Shown: positions 1 through 12,014 of the stretch, one piece after another
How positions within the stretch are numbered: position 1 is the first letter of the stretch
Layout of the letters: each line of letters begins with the position of its first letter
The notes under the pieces: model-generated
The model's input: only the letters and a program-made list of their open reading frames with translations
Database searches by the model: none
Told to the model about the DNA's origin: nothing
Position numbers and translations under genes: made by a program
DNA from: Siphonodentalium dalli
Taxonomy: Eukaryota; Mollusca; Scaphopoda; Gadilida; Siphonodentaliidae
Assembly: GCA_032622095.1 (NCBI GenBank)
Contig: CP136063.1
Span: 115,836,723-115,900,722, forward strand
Direction: 5' to 3'
Length of the DNA stretch: 64,000 nt

Positions 1-1255
1 GCGTACAGTAGTTACAAAATTGTCTGGAAGAAATGGGTTAGCAATTTGTCTCAGTGGTTGGTCTAATTTTTTCGATATTTCCAATATTTGTCGAGTGATA
101 CTGGTTAAAGTAATAAAGTTTGTTCTTATATTATACGTGCTTAACATTGACTGTGGCGTGTGAAACCTTCCATCGCTCTGGATCAAATCGTTGATGAAAA
201 TTACTCCCTTTGCCCTCCATGAGTTGAAATTGATATATCGCCCATAGATAGTAATTGCTGGATTATTCCATATCGTTTTCGACAAAACATTTAGATTTTT
301 TGAGTTCAATCTTAAATACTCACACCATGATGAAAATATATCTTTCCAAAATGGATTTGACAGCACGCTTAAGTGTTGTAATAGATATTTTCTGTCATAA
401 GTGAGGTACAGGGGGTCATCTAAAATAGGAAGATCCGATATGAGAGGTGCCCATTTGCATTTTTTTGTAATGAGGCGTCGTATCCAAGTGATTTTAATTG
501 ATGAATTGAATGTCTCCACATTAATCATTTTCAAGCAACCATCTGATATGTTACGGCAAATCTGTTGTCGACTGACTCGATCTCTTTCGAATTCCATAAG
601 AAGTTATAGAGCAATGTGTTTAGCTTTTTATAAAATTCGCGGTGCGGATTAGGAAGAGTTAGAAATAGATGTGTCAATTTGGGGAGAATTAATGTCTTGA
701 TGACTATTAAAATACCAATTGGTGTGAGCAGCCAGGGTTTCCATGATGTGATCGTCTTTCTTATTTCGTCCATTTTATCGTCATAATTACTTTGCATTTT
801 TGGCAGTTTCAATATTAAAATGGTTCCCTAAAAAGGTAAATTGTTCAGTTACTGTGATACTTAAGTCGCGAATGAAGTCTGGTCTATCATAATTGCGGGG
901 CCCTACCCACGCCGCCTGACACTTCTCTGGGTTAATTTTTAAACCAGATATCCGGGCAAAAACATCAAGCGTAGAATATGCTTCACATACACTCCTTTCT
1001 GAGCCATCGAGAATAAGCGTTGTATCGTCCGCGTATTGTGTGATCTTATATTCTGAGCTGCCGAGATGTATACCATTTATATTCACATTCTGTCTTACCA
1101 TTAGTGCTAGTATTTCTGCACACAGGAGAAAAATATATAAGGCGATATTGGGTCACCTTGTCGACAGCCTCTTGATAGCTTAAAAGTTTGTGAAATGTGT
1201 CCATTTAAAAGTACAGAAGAGCTCGAGTTTCTATAGAGGATTGTAATCCATTTTT
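1..1255 (-). pseudogene. L1/Tx1-like LINE reverse transcriptase remnant, 5'-interrupted
   Basis: Read on the reverse strand, this encodes the middle and end of a non-LTR reverse transcriptase. Visible in order are a GCRQGDPISPYIF motif (about 1165-1128), the catalytic YADD at 1035-1024, a GLKINPEKCQ segment near 930, then SWKPW, LTPIGILIVIKT, ALPNP-like residues near 650 and LYNFLW near 610. The frame then continues to base 1 (KMINVETFNS, WKDIF, INDLIQSDG). At least three frameshifts break it (about 1120, 790-800 and 540-590), so it is dead. The order and motifs fit the L1/Tx1 group rather than CR1. Its upstream end is cut at 1255 by the hairpin-headed repeat starting at 1256; its downstream end lies before the window. 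Confidence 0.85.
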
Positions 1256-2840
1256 ATGTTTACCCATACCATAGTATGGTAAACATAATGTCGACGTCCG
1301 GATTGACCACTCGTCGTGCGTCCGTCTGTCTGTCTGTCCGTATATGAGTTTCTCAGACAAAATACAGATCGAGTTCAAATATGGTTTGATCCGATTGTTT
1401 TTACAGAGTTATGGCCCTTTTTCGACTTCGAATTCACGCATGCTGTCATAACTCGAACAATTTTTATCTGATCGGAACCAAATTTGGTATTGCGAGTTTC
1501 AGAGCCCAAAATACAGATCGAGTTCGAATATGGGTTTGATCCAATTTATTTTAAAGGAGTTATGACCCTTTTTTCGAAAATAAAATTAAAAAAACAAAAA
1601 TCCGATGCTATAACCGTAGTATATCTTGTCCGATTGTGTTCATATTTGATATGTAGGTTTATGATGACACGTCCCTCATCTGTATAGTTTTTGGTATTGA
1701 TTGGTTGATCGGTTTAGAAAATAATTAACCCTTTACACACATGCTATCCAATGCAATAAGTTGAACATATTTCTTCTGATCTGCCTCATATTTCTTACCT
1801 AGGTTTTCTTAGCACGTTCTTCGTCTGTATGGTTTTTGGTATTGTTTAATTAACCCTTTTAACTCTTATATTTACTTAGAATTCACGTAAGCTGCTATGA
1901 CTCAAAACATTTTTCATCTGATCAACACCAAATTTGGTATATGAATTTATCACCCCTAAATACAGATCGAGTTCCAATATGGGTTTGATCCGATATATTT
2001 TAACAGAGTTATGACCCTTTATAATTCAAGTAATTACTGCTGGGAATTTTAAGAGAACATATCTCCCAGACCATGTGTGTTATTGAAATGAGTTAATTAT
2101 CACTATGGACATGCTATAAAACCTGATAGTGGTACTGCTGGCTGGCAGGATTTGTTATCATATTAATGTCAAATTGATTGATGGCTATCTGGTGGAGTTC
2201 TGTTTTCTGTGCAATATTAAGTTAACCCCTTTGCTGAAACAGGTTCATTACTAAAGTTTATGTAAACACTATAGGACACCTATTCTAAAATATTAAATTG
2301 GAATAATCCATTGTTACTTTGTAGGGATGTTTTACAGACATTTTTGTCTACATACACTGTTGTCTTATCTTAGACAAAAATTAATCCACACATTCCTCAG
2401 TTCCATGATATGATGTCATTGCAAATGATTAACCCTCTCCATTGATGCTTTTCATTTGATCATTCTCCTATATTATGTCCAGGTTGATGGTGATCCACTT
2501 TTGATTTGCATGGATTTGGGATTAAAATTAAACCATTCCATAGACACATATTATGCGGTAGACAGATATAATATTACCCCTTTCACTTTGATCCAGGTTC
2601 AGTAAGGGTTTCAATAAATCACCAATTATATATTCATCATTAGAGGAAATGTCTTATTTTGAAATTCCCTCAATTGCATTTGGGCTCCAGGGTAATAATA
2701 ATGGTGCTGGTATTCTTGAGACTGACTTATTGTATGGGTTTCTAAATCCAATGACATGCTTTGTATAGACTATTTTGTGTTTATCAGTTCATTAGTTTGG
2801 GTAAGATTAACCCTATTCTATCCGATTTGCACTCGAATTA
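1256..2840 (+). repeat. Hairpin-headed noncoding repeat, family 1, copy 1
   Basis: Starts directly after CCATTTTT in the LINE with an imperfect hairpin (ATGTTTACCC...GGTAAACAT, 1256-1286), then a CGTCCG/GTCTGTC microsatellite near 1315-1340. Degenerate modules follow with CAAATTTGGTATTG, GAGTTATGGCCC or GAGTTATGACCC, and GTTTTTGGTATTGATTGG followed by AATTAACCC. Copy 2 at 38975 has the same order of segments, up to GTAAGATTAACCC near 2802-2813, but lacks 2250-2720. No credible protein. Right boundary uncertain. Confidence 0.7.
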
Positions 2841-2844
2841 AGAT

Positions 2845-2971
2845 GTATCTGCTAGGGATTTAGAGATATCTCCTCGTGAATTAAGAGATATTTACTAAGG
2901 ATTAAGATATATCTCCCAAATCTCCCAATGAATTAATAGATATCTGCTATTAATTTAGAGATATCTCCATA
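2845..2971. repeat. Degenerate GATATCTCC tandem repeats, left part
   Basis: Several imperfect 22-26-bp units of the type ATTAAGAGATATCTCC. The array resumes at 5218 on the other side of the TTAA element, so it looks like one array split by an insertion. Confidence 0.55.
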
Positions 2972-5217
2972 TTAACCCTTTAGCGTTCAGAAAGCCCCAG
3001 AGCGCCCGGAGTTTTTGGATTTTTTTCGGTCATAGTTTACAACAAAAATATTGCATTATAACACAACAAAATTATCTTATTTTTAATGTAAACAATAACA
3101 TGGATGTTACATTATTAATATTTATGTTTTTGTTGGGTTTTGTGGTAGATTTTGTACAATTTAATCGACATTTCATAATAAAATCGTAATAAAACGAAAA
3201 CTGCGTTGTCGCGGTGCTATTTTTCAAGTCGACTAAATCAATGTACTCGCAATTGTGATCTGTGTACAGCCATCTAATATAGTTTTATTCTACAGATTTT
3301 TATTTACAAACTTTATTTTTATTTCTAATAGAATATTTATTTGACTTCTTTATGTTTTTGAACTATTAATAATATGCAACTGAATTAAAAAGACCAATAT
3401 CATGATTTGACCAGCGAAGCAAATACAGTTCCGAGTCAACTCCAAGACACCTGCACTGTTGCAGTGTTGGTGTTAGTAAGGACGCCGTGTTGTTCTTACT
3501 CTTTTGGCCCTAGAAATGTTCTCAAATAAAACTGTCATTTGATTTGATTTTTTCCCTCATTCATCACAAGATCATATGAATAATATTTTATTTTAATACA
3601 CTGAGTGAGCAATTTTGAGAATTCAATAAAGTTTTGATCGGAAAGTTCGACAACATTTTTGATTTTCTCTTCAGTTACAAGTCCCAACATCACGCCAATT
3701 CAGCCCAATATTGTGGGCACAGGGATTGCCTGGATTAGTACCCAAATAAATTATGTTGTTAAAGCTCATTGACAAATACATAATCTTGAGTATATTCTCC
3801 ACACGATAATCAAAAAATACAAAGGAATGGACACATGATTCAATCCAAATGGTTTATTTAAAAAACACTCCCGCCAAGAAACCCCCACTGATGACGTGTG
3901 CAAATAATATGTACCTACAGTAAACACGTGTTGTTGGAAATTGGTGCCCACAATGGGGACTGTCATTTATCATGGCTATAACTATTATACCCATTCGGTA
4001 ATTCATAAATGACATTCATTGCAAATTCAAACAGAATATATCTTAGATTTAGTATTAGTATCAATTGACCAGTTATCGAATGTTGTCATTGAACTTATTG
4101 ATCAGCTGATGACGAATAAAAAATCTAGGAACCTTGTCGACGTCATAGCAGCAATGATAAAATACTGTAGCACAAATTTACGTGCATCGTCCGTTTTGTT
4201 CTCTCGTTTGATTAATAAAATTATTAATCTGCGCGTATTGACAATTACATAATCTTGAGTATATTCTCCACAATGTAATCTAAAAATACAAAGGAATGGA
4301 CACACGATTCAATCCAAATGGTTTATTTAAAAAACACTCCCGCCAAGAAACGCCCACTGATATCATGATGTGAAAAATCAAAGAAATGACATTGTATAAC
4401 ATTAGTTACTTTTATTTGAACACAAGAGTTCACGAGACAAACGTGGCTATTTTTAAATTGAAAGTGCGCAAATCAATTCCAATTAGTGCGGCATTTACCG
4501 CGAATTACTTATCGGCACTGTCTTGTCATTTTATATTGAATATGATTGCTCAAAATTTCACTAAGAGAAAGCACTTTTCTCGATCGTAAGATACATTGTA
4601 GGCACGAAAGAATTGTTTAATTTATTAATTGCACAAGATATGTGCGGTGCGAATGTATTGACTGCAATGTCAAGGTCAAAAACCGGTGCGCCAAATTGAA
4701 GTAAACAAAAAAACACGTGCGTTGTAATCGATGGCACAATGTTGACTAGTTTGGACTAATAATGCAGTTAATTGTAACTGAATTTACAAGCAACTATCCA
4801 AGAGTTGATAGGCCACTTGATGATTTATTTTATGTTTCATTTCACCACGTAGCCATGGCTTAAAACATTAATAAATCACCCAATTTCGTGATATGGTTTT
4901 CCGACAGAGAAATTTAAACTGAAAGTCACATTGATCTGTTGATAAAACAAAACTTACCTTTTGTTTGTTTATTACATTTATTATTATAAAATATAAATAT
5001 AAAACCTACTAAATATTCACCATACTATCATGCTTGGGGAGGGGGATTCACAACTCTGAAAAAATCCATACAGATGAACATAATTTCATAAATCAAGAGC
5101 CACATAACATTTAGAAATAATACATGTTTTTCCCCAAAAACTTTGACGTCACCAGAAAGTTCTGTTGGCTGGAGGTAATGACGTTTATAGTTATATTACT
5201 GTTGGATAAAGGGTTAA
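2972..5217. mobile_element. piggyBac-like nonautonomous element with TTAA ends
   Basis: Bounded by TTAA at 2972-2975 and 5214-5217. Inside these, the ends are CCCTTTAGCG and, reversed, CCCTTTATCC: the short CCCTTT inverted repeat plus TTAA target is the piggyBac signature. There is no transposase ORF. It contains a ~125-bp direct repeat (3772-3900 and 4240-4375, with CATAATCTTGAGTATATTCT). Related segments, probably a second copy broken by insertions, lie at 57236-57800 and 59682-60145. Confidence 0.65.
3772..4375 (+). repeat. Direct repeat pair inside the TTAA element
   Basis: Two ~125-bp copies about 470 bp apart share TACATAATCTTGAGTATATT, ACAAAGGAATGGACACA and AAAAACACTCCCGCCAAGAA. The sequence between them contains short open frames with no recognisable family. 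Confidence 0.7.
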
Positions 5218-5300
5218 TATGGAGATATCTCCTTAGCAATTGAAGATATCTTCACAACGGTGCCCCATAGATATTAGCCACCGATTTCAAACCGGTGTGA
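5218..5300. repeat. GATATCTCC repeats, right part
   Basis: TATGGAGATATCTCC directly follows the right TTAA and mirrors the left flank, followed by GAAGATATCTTC. It continues the array interrupted at 2971. Confidence 0.5.
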
Positions 5301-5760
5301 ATAATTTATTAGGCGAGTGTTAAAATCATCAATTATTAGAATTTTGGTCACCATTTTGGGAGCCATCTTGGATTTTGAGGTCCAAATTGCACTGTCAAGA
5401 GGAAATGTGATGCAATGGTATTATTGATGGCGAAACATAATTATTTTGCTGTCTAAATTTTCCTTCCAGACTCAATGCCAACTCTGAAATTCATGGTTGC
5501 CATTTTGATGATTTTATCTCATTTTCGTGGTTTCATTCTCTTGAATTCTTGACTATAAACAGCTATTCATTTTGTTTCATAACTTCATGCTCTTTCACCA
5601 ACATGGAGCAAATATATGCATCTATATTCTCTGAATCTCACATTGGACAAATTTTAGTGACTTCTCTATTTTGGAAACCATTTTGGTTGCCATCTGGAAT
5701 ATAGACACACTTTTTGGTTGTAATTATATGGCAGTCTATATATTGAAATCTGTTGCACAT
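5301..5760. other. Noncoding stretch with a CCATTTTGGNNGCCATCTTG repeat
   Basis: No coding potential. It carries CACCATTTTGGGAGCCATCT near 5350 and TTGCCATTTTGATGAT near 5498. A relative with the same spacing of motifs occurs at 8120-8340, indicating a diverged dispersed repeat. Confidence 0.4.
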
Positions 5761-5764
5761 TTTT

Positions 5765-7905
5765 AGTCGAGTTTTTCAAAAACTCGACTTATGGTTTGAC
5801 GAGGGACGGTTGGCGGACGGGCTGGCGGTGGCTGGCTGTGGGTGGACCTAAAGAATGCCTTACAACTTTGACATTTGTGAACGGATTCAAAACAATTTTG
5901 GTATGTGAGTTGCTCCCAATGACTATTTACTGCCTGTAGAAAATGGGTCACGTCCGAACTTTTTGAAAAGAGTTATCCATCTTTGATTACTTTTTTTTTA
6001 GTTTTTCACCATTAGCGCGATAACTCACGCAAATATTAACCAATTTCAACAATATTTGGTATATGAGACTCTTGCAACAATATCTCGAACGAGTTCGAAA
6101 ACCAGGTTTGTGTGAAGTCAGTTCTTTTTATAGATTTTATTCATGTCTAACATCAATGTATAGTAATCAGCAATACATAATAATGAATCAATCTTGGATG
6201 CCATGGAAAGACAGAAGGCGTCGCTTATTAATTAGCGAGCCGACTGACATATGTCAAATCATAAAGATGAGCTAAGACTAATTGAAGAGTAGATTAATGT
6301 AGGGTTTATATATACGTTAATAACTTTGTGGGTCATTAGCGATATCTCTTTGTCTATGTGACCGACGTTTGACCGAGGCCTGACCTGATGTCTGTTGCAT
6401 CAGACTTTCTCTTGTGTTAATGTTTCGCATTCCTTACAGGTCGTGGCCTCTCCAAGTCATGACCTTTGGAATTTGGTTGGGGTCACTATAGTTCAATTAT
6501 TCCTGTCTTCCCATCGATAAGTTAGATAGATATATTTGATATTTACCATCACGTCCCTTGAATAAAGATTAGGGATAGGGGTGCATTACTCTACATTTGT
6601 CCAAATTTTTTTTCCGGAGATATGGGTCTTAGTTTGTCTATTTTTTTAGCAATTTTATCACCGTTAGCGCGATAACTCGATGAAATATTAACCGATTTCA
6701 ACAATATTTGGTATATGAGTCTCCTGCAACAATATCTCGGCGAGTTCGAAAACCAGGTTTGTCAGAATTTTTTTCGCAGAGTTATGGGTCTTACTGTATA
6801 CACCCGTCAGTAAGCCCGGGGGGCTTGTGCACATTTTGCTCAAAAAGTGGGTACTGGGCTTACTCATGAGGACCCCCCTGTGCAAAAATTCAGTTAGTCT
6901 TCAGGTGCCGACCTACCATCATGTTTTATACCAATACCATATTTTTTATTGAATTTTAAAAGATAATAATCAATTTGAATAAGGTTGTAAATTTTGGGAT
7001 TAATTTGTAAACACAATAGGGTTGTATGATGAGTTCACACGTTAATCTAGTTACACTAATGCTTATTAATCAAGCTAATATAATAAAAACACAACAGTAT
7101 GATGCAGGTCACTCTTCTGCATTATCAAAGGATCCTACAAAAACACCAAGTTATTACTCCACATCCAATTACTCTGATGGAGGTGTGAACAATAAGTGTC
7201 ACATCCTTTGATTTTAATGATTTGATACCTCTTTGATTGATCCAACAACTGAGAATAGAATAAGATGTGTATAATTCACAACAATATTAACACAGGTGTA
7301 TACTATTATACATCTTTATTATTTAAGAAAAACAACTGGAAAAAATAATAAAAGATGTGCTTGAGTATCTTGTCCTATTCTACAGGATAGAAAGACATGA
7401 TTATATTCACCTTCCAAATGCTCAGAAATCATTGGGGGTGGGCTTATCTACGAGGACCACCCCATGTTTTGTTTAGGGTACAAAAACCCAGACTGGGCTT
7501 ATCTCCGAGGATGGGCTTACTGACGGGTGTATACAGTAGTTTGTCTATTTTTAGCAATTTTATCACCGTTAGCGCGATAACTCAATGAAATATTAACCGA
7601 TTTAAACAATATTTGGTATATGAGTCTCTTGCAACAATATCTCGGACGAGTTCGAAAACCTGGTTTGTCCAAATTTTTTTCCGGAGTTATGGGTCTTAGT
7701 TTGTCTATTTTAAGAACAATTTTATCACCGTTAGTGCGATAACTCAATGAAATATTAATGGATTCAATTGATATTTGGTATATAGGTCTATTGCAATAAT
7801 ATACCACCGTTCGACTTTTTTGTTGTGCACCTTATTTGGCAGAAGTTTGGTTCGACTGCCAAAAAACTCGACAAAAGCATCTTAGATGCGTACCTCTTGT
7901 TTTCC
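5765..7905 (+). repeat. Hairpin-headed module array, type GTCGAG
   Basis: Starts after CATTTTT with the perfect hairpin GTCGAGTTTTT/C/AAAAACTCGAC (5766-5788). Modules follow at about 6003, 6648, 7545 and 7710, sharing GCGATAACTCA, CAATATTTGGTATATGAG and GAGTTATGGGTC. Near the far end (7858-7873) AAAAAACTCGAC repeats the head motif. The stretch 6120-6600 between modules shows nothing recognisable. A MITE (6794-7536) sits inside one module. Confidence 0.65.
6794..7536. mobile_element. TA-flanked MITE nested in a module array
   Basis: 743 bp with perfect terminal inverted repeats of 24 bp beginning CTGTATACACCCGTCAGTAA. TA lies on both sides (6792-6793 and 7537-7538). Sister modules near 6625 and 7692 read GGGTCTTAGTTTGTC, which is exactly the sequence left if this element and one TA are removed. 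The TA duplication fits the Tc1/mariner superfamily. No transposase; the ends also contain nested GGGCTTA...GAGGACC motifs. Confidence 0.85.
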
Positions 7906-8770
7906 ATCAAATTCAGCTATTATCTGGCTAAAACTTGGCATGAGTCACAAAATCGATTTTTGGTAATTATGAATTATGATTTCATATTTAAATGATATTT
8001 GATAGCAATAACACCCAAAGTAGGACGTGTTATCATGTTCAAATGGTTAGGTATTCAAATGTATTTAAAATTATGTTGCTATTAGCCACAATCTCCAACA
8101 ACCGTGAATGTTTTAAGAGAAAAGTGTGAAAATCATATTTCTGAATTTCGGTCGCCATTTTGGTGGCCATCTTGGTTAAATGTGGTAAATTTTTCAGGCA
8201 ATGTGAAGCGTGTTGTAATAATCGCAACAGTAGAGAAATATTATAGTTCCTATCATATATTCACTACTATCTATTAATCAAACTGACTCAGTGCCTACTC
8301 TGAAATTTTGGATGGCGGCCATCTTGATGATGTCATAGATCCACCCAGTCGCAACCCCCAGGTGTCTAACATTTGTTTTCTGAGATATCAAGCAACAACA
8401 TTAGCATAGTCGCTATATTTCTTCACAAAATGCACAATTCTTGAATGTTTTTATTGACATTCAAATTGATTATTATCTTTATTGAAAAAATTTAAAAAAT
8501 CTAAACTCGTGTTGTAAGCATACGAAAATATGGAGCTCAATATCTAATTGGAGCATCTTGTTTTATTGTAATTTTGAGCATTGTTTTAAATAAAATGTTC
8601 CGGTTCCAAGTTTTAAATAAGGGTTAGCGCACAAGAATAGTCCTTACCAGAATAAATTGAGTCAAAGCACTGACCGAATTAGAGCACAATTTACCGCCGG
8701 AAATCTGCTGTGTTAAGCGTGTTGAACATGGCTTACAATCCGGGTGCTGGCTGAGATGGAGCACAATGGC
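7906..8770. other. Noncoding, diverged repeat only
   Basis: Includes GTCGCCATTTTGGTGGCCAT near 8149 and GGCGGCCATCTTGATGAT near 8313, paralleling 5340-5520. The rest shows no gene or clear repeat. Confidence 0.4.
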
Positions 8771-8772
8771 CC

Positions 8773-8850
8773 ATTTGCCACTGTGTAGGAACTGTTACAT
8801 TGGAAATCGTTCTATCGCCGGTTTGTGATGGTTCTTGACTGATTTATGAC
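8773..8850 (+). repeat. Left arm of a ~70-bp inverted repeat
   Basis: CACTGTGTAGGAACTGTTAC and GTTCTATCGCCGGT here recur in reverse complement at 10475-10555, with roughly nine in ten bases matching by eye. The 1.6-kb interior may be a mobile element, but I found no clear target duplication. Confidence 0.6.
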
Positions 8851-9655
8851 GGTTCCTGATGATCGAAATTATACATTTTCACGACTTTTTGACAGTTACA
8901 ACACAATTTTGAGGCATCTAGGTTATAATTTGATTAGTTATTTTCAATCCCATCACAATCTGTGGCACCAATGAGTGTGTTAATAACGAAACTTTCATTG
9001 TGCGAGTCATACCAACAACAAAATCCACGAATTTTGATAATTGTTTGGGTTCCCTCCTGATCGAGTCGGTTCTCTCCCCATTTAATCGTTCTATGCGGGT
9101 AAAACTGTGGCTAATATTTGCCATGGTACAATTGGTTCAAACTGCCGTGAAAGTATACAAAGATAAACACAACAAACTATGCATTAAGTTGAAATTTGCA
9201 CCACTTGTCATTAATTTCGATGAATTACACTGCCTTTCTATGCTTATTCAATAACCTGTGTTACGCCTATAAAAATTCACAAAGTCGCCAGCTAGTTTGA
9301 AAAATAATGCGTTTTGCAGGCCCAGTCAATAGCCGATTAACAATAGTGAAATTTCATAGAGCTGGACTTCAGAAAAGCGTGAGCGTAGACTGGATATATA
9401 GAGTTATCTGTCTTGTATTTGATCTATTTTATGTTTTGGAACTTCTATCTGTATGTATGTATTTGTGTTATATGTTATATGTATTATTAAGTTTATGTCG
9501 GGCATCCGCTTGCTGGATGCTGATTGTCTAGGTTAAATTATAGAATTCTAGAATACGCAGCTATTAAAGCATATACAAGCACGATAACCTTTCACTCAAT
9601 CATAATTTAGATTGACTAGGGATCTCTGAATTTTTAATAGAAGATATAAAAAAGC
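8851..9655. other. Noncoding interval, no gene recognised
   Basis: Short open frames at 9000-9254 (84 codons) and 9307-9531 lack recognisable motifs, good splice sites or homologous copies here, and I do not call them genes. Confidence 0.35.
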
Positions 9656-9659
9656 AAAG

Positions 9660-9955
9660 AATCCTACAGTTACAAATATTATTATATGGATGTTAAACCT
9701 CTGGTTACTAAATGCGCTGTAATGAGAATTGACTTGAATCCTATTGATTAATTTGTAGGAATGTTTAGCTATTAAGTTCAACATGCAGTAACATATCAAA
9801 AAGAGAAAAGAATAATGCGGTTACAAATATTATTATATGGATGTTAATCCTTTGGTGACTAAATGTACTGTAATGAGCAGCGAATTGAATCCTATTGATT
9901 CATTTGTAGGAATGTTCAGCTATTAAATTCAACATACAGTAACATATTGTTTGAA
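9660..9955 (+). repeat. Tandem duplication, ~150-bp unit, with inverted tail
   Basis: TTACAAATATTATTATATGG starts both units (about 9668 and 9819), each ending with GGAATGTT(T/C)AGCTATTAA and CAGTAACATAT. An inverted piece (TTAGCTAAACATTCATACAA, from 9959) follows and could pair with the unit end. Confidence 0.75.
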
Positions 9956-10419
9956 TTATTAGCTAAACATTCATACAAATGAATCATTAGAAAGCATTGT
10001 TATGGGTGTCTGAACCGGGCTATTATAAGGCACATTATTATTCCTCGCTGATAACGTGTCAAGTGAGCAGTGACGTGGGCTGGAGGGTCTCCAATGTTGG
10101 GGCGTCCACCTTGGAATTTCCAACCACACCATCCCCTTGAAACAGACCAAACACATGCACAAGGCCTGGGCTTTGGTTTTTCCCAACTGCATGACACATT
10201 ATAGCTCTAGATTGTATGCCATTCTGAAGTGAATTGATCAGTAGCCTTTGATTGGCCACCATGCAAACCGCGGGAGAAACTCAGGATACATGGGCCCAGT
10301 GAGAAAATATGGATATCTGAACCTGAAAATCATCTCGACTGGCTTCAAGATTCCCAAGTGTTGGAAATTTCCAACCTGACGCCCCACCCCCACAAGATTG
10401 GAAATGTTCCCAACAGATG

Positions 10420-10462
10420 GAGAGAGAGAGAAGAGGAGAGAAGAGGAGAGGAGAGGAGAGAG
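10420..10462 (+). repeat. GAGAG purine microsatellite
   Basis: A run of imperfect GAGAG/AAGAG units, nearly pure purine on this strand. Confidence 0.9.
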
Positions 10463-10474
10463 TTCCTGTAACAA

Positions 10475-10555
10475 ATCAGGCAAGAACCATCACAATACCG
10501 GCGATAGAACGACTTCCGATGTAACAGTTCCTACACAGTGCCATTTGCCACGCAA
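10475..10555 (-). repeat. Right arm of the ~70-bp inverted repeat
   Basis: Reverse complement of 8773-8850, including ACCGGCGATAGAAC and GTAACAGTTCCTACACAGTG. Confidence 0.6.
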
Positions 10556-10923
10556 AACAACGTATTTACCCTGGATGAATGTGAATAATTACGTTTGAAA
10601 TAACATGGACTGGTCCCATGCACGGGTGACCCATTTTTACCAAAACCAAATGTATTTACCGATGTGTGGACCAGGTCCCATTTTTATTTGGAAAGTCGAA
10701 TGTGGTAATCACATGCATCATAATATTGTGTTACGAATAAGTGAATCATGCATTATGAAGGGAGTTTGAACTCCTGGCATTGGACATGATATCAACAACA
10801 AACTTACTGTTTGCCAAAGGTAATGCTGCACATAATGATTATGTAACAAACTGTTTCGAAATTACCACTGACAGTCCAATGGTTCCTCCATATTCTCCTG
10901 CAAATCAGTGCCATATAAACCCA
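10556..10923. other. Noncoding, nothing recognised
   Basis: No open frame of note or repeat related to others in the window. Confidence 0.4.
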
Positions 10924-10931
10924 ATCTCTAA

Positions 10932-12006
10932 TAGAGCTTCACGATATTGACTCAAGTTATACCGACTACAGTATTGAAAAATATATCGCGATATGACTAA
11001 ATATCGCGATATGACTAAATTTTATTTCTGAATTATATCTAAATATCGCGATATGACTAAATTTTATTTCTGAATTATATCGGAATTATGACGAACTCAT
11101 TCGCATCCAACACAAACAAAGCAGAGCATCGGAGCGTCATAGAGTCAGTGTCAACACAGAAATGGGAAAACTAATGGATGTGTCGCTTACGTTCATAAAT
11201 TCATAAATTGCCTGGGCATCGCTTACGATTACAAAAAATAACATATTAATATTATTTCAATTTCGTCTTAATTTATATTAATACAACAAATAAAAATAAA
11301 ACATTAAACAATGATACTTATTACAAATAAAGTGAAGCCAGACAGGCAATGTTGTGTTAGCTTTCGGAAGAAGCGCTAATTTGTCTTTATCGTTTTTTAA
11401 TTTGTCCATATTGAAATTCTAGCTGAGACTATTGAATGCCTAATTCGGCCTACCATATATCCATCATTGCGATTATATCGCCATAGGCGTATTTCGTTTC
11501 TCACACTGGCCAGGGTGTAAGTAAACCAATAATGGTGCAATGTGTCGACACCACGTGTACAAACGTTAGCGCTTGTAAAATCTTCAATGAGCTGTTATCG
11601 GGAATGAATGCGCTGTGAGGACATTGGATTATGGCTTTGATGTACACGCAATGAAATTGTTGTATTACTTCCAACAACACACTATGATGAGGCGCATGAA
11701 CGAAGGCGTTGACACTATTCAATTACTGATACAACCATTTGCAGTAAAATAAAAACGCCAGTAGCGCTTGATCCAAAACATGTGTCTCTTTGTCTGCTTG
11801 ATCTGCCTCTTTGTCTCCTTGCCTACAGGAAGACATTTCAACTAAGTTGCAAACGTTTTTGGCAATTTTAAATAAAAAAAACGACTAAATAATTGGAATA
11901 TCGTCACCCACGATATACTGACTATCCATTTTTTTTCGAAACCGACTACAATATATACAAAATTATATCGTGATATGACTAAATACCGAAAAACCGTGAA
12001 GCTCTA
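10932..12006. mobile_element. hAT-type nonautonomous element, 1075 bp
   Basis: Terminal inverted repeats TAGAGCTTCACG at the left and CGTGAAGCTCTA at the right are flanked by the 8-bp direct duplication ATCTCTAA (10924-10931 and 12007-12014). An 8-bp duplication with TAG...CTA ends is the hAT signature. Subterminal ATATCGCGATATGACTAAAT repeats occur on the left, and a related ATATCGTGATATGACTAAAT on the right, typical of transposase-binding clusters. No transposase is encoded. Confidence 0.9.
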
Positions 12007-12014
12007 ATCTCTAA

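Noticed and set aside
1315-1345. Possible CRISPR-like or regulatory short repeats in TCCG tracts
   Set aside because: TCCG/GTCT runs are simple microsatellites behind repeat heads, without unique spacers.
9000-9254. Possible upstream exon of the host gene
   Set aside because: No matching acceptor/donor in the required phase and no residues suggestive of the family.
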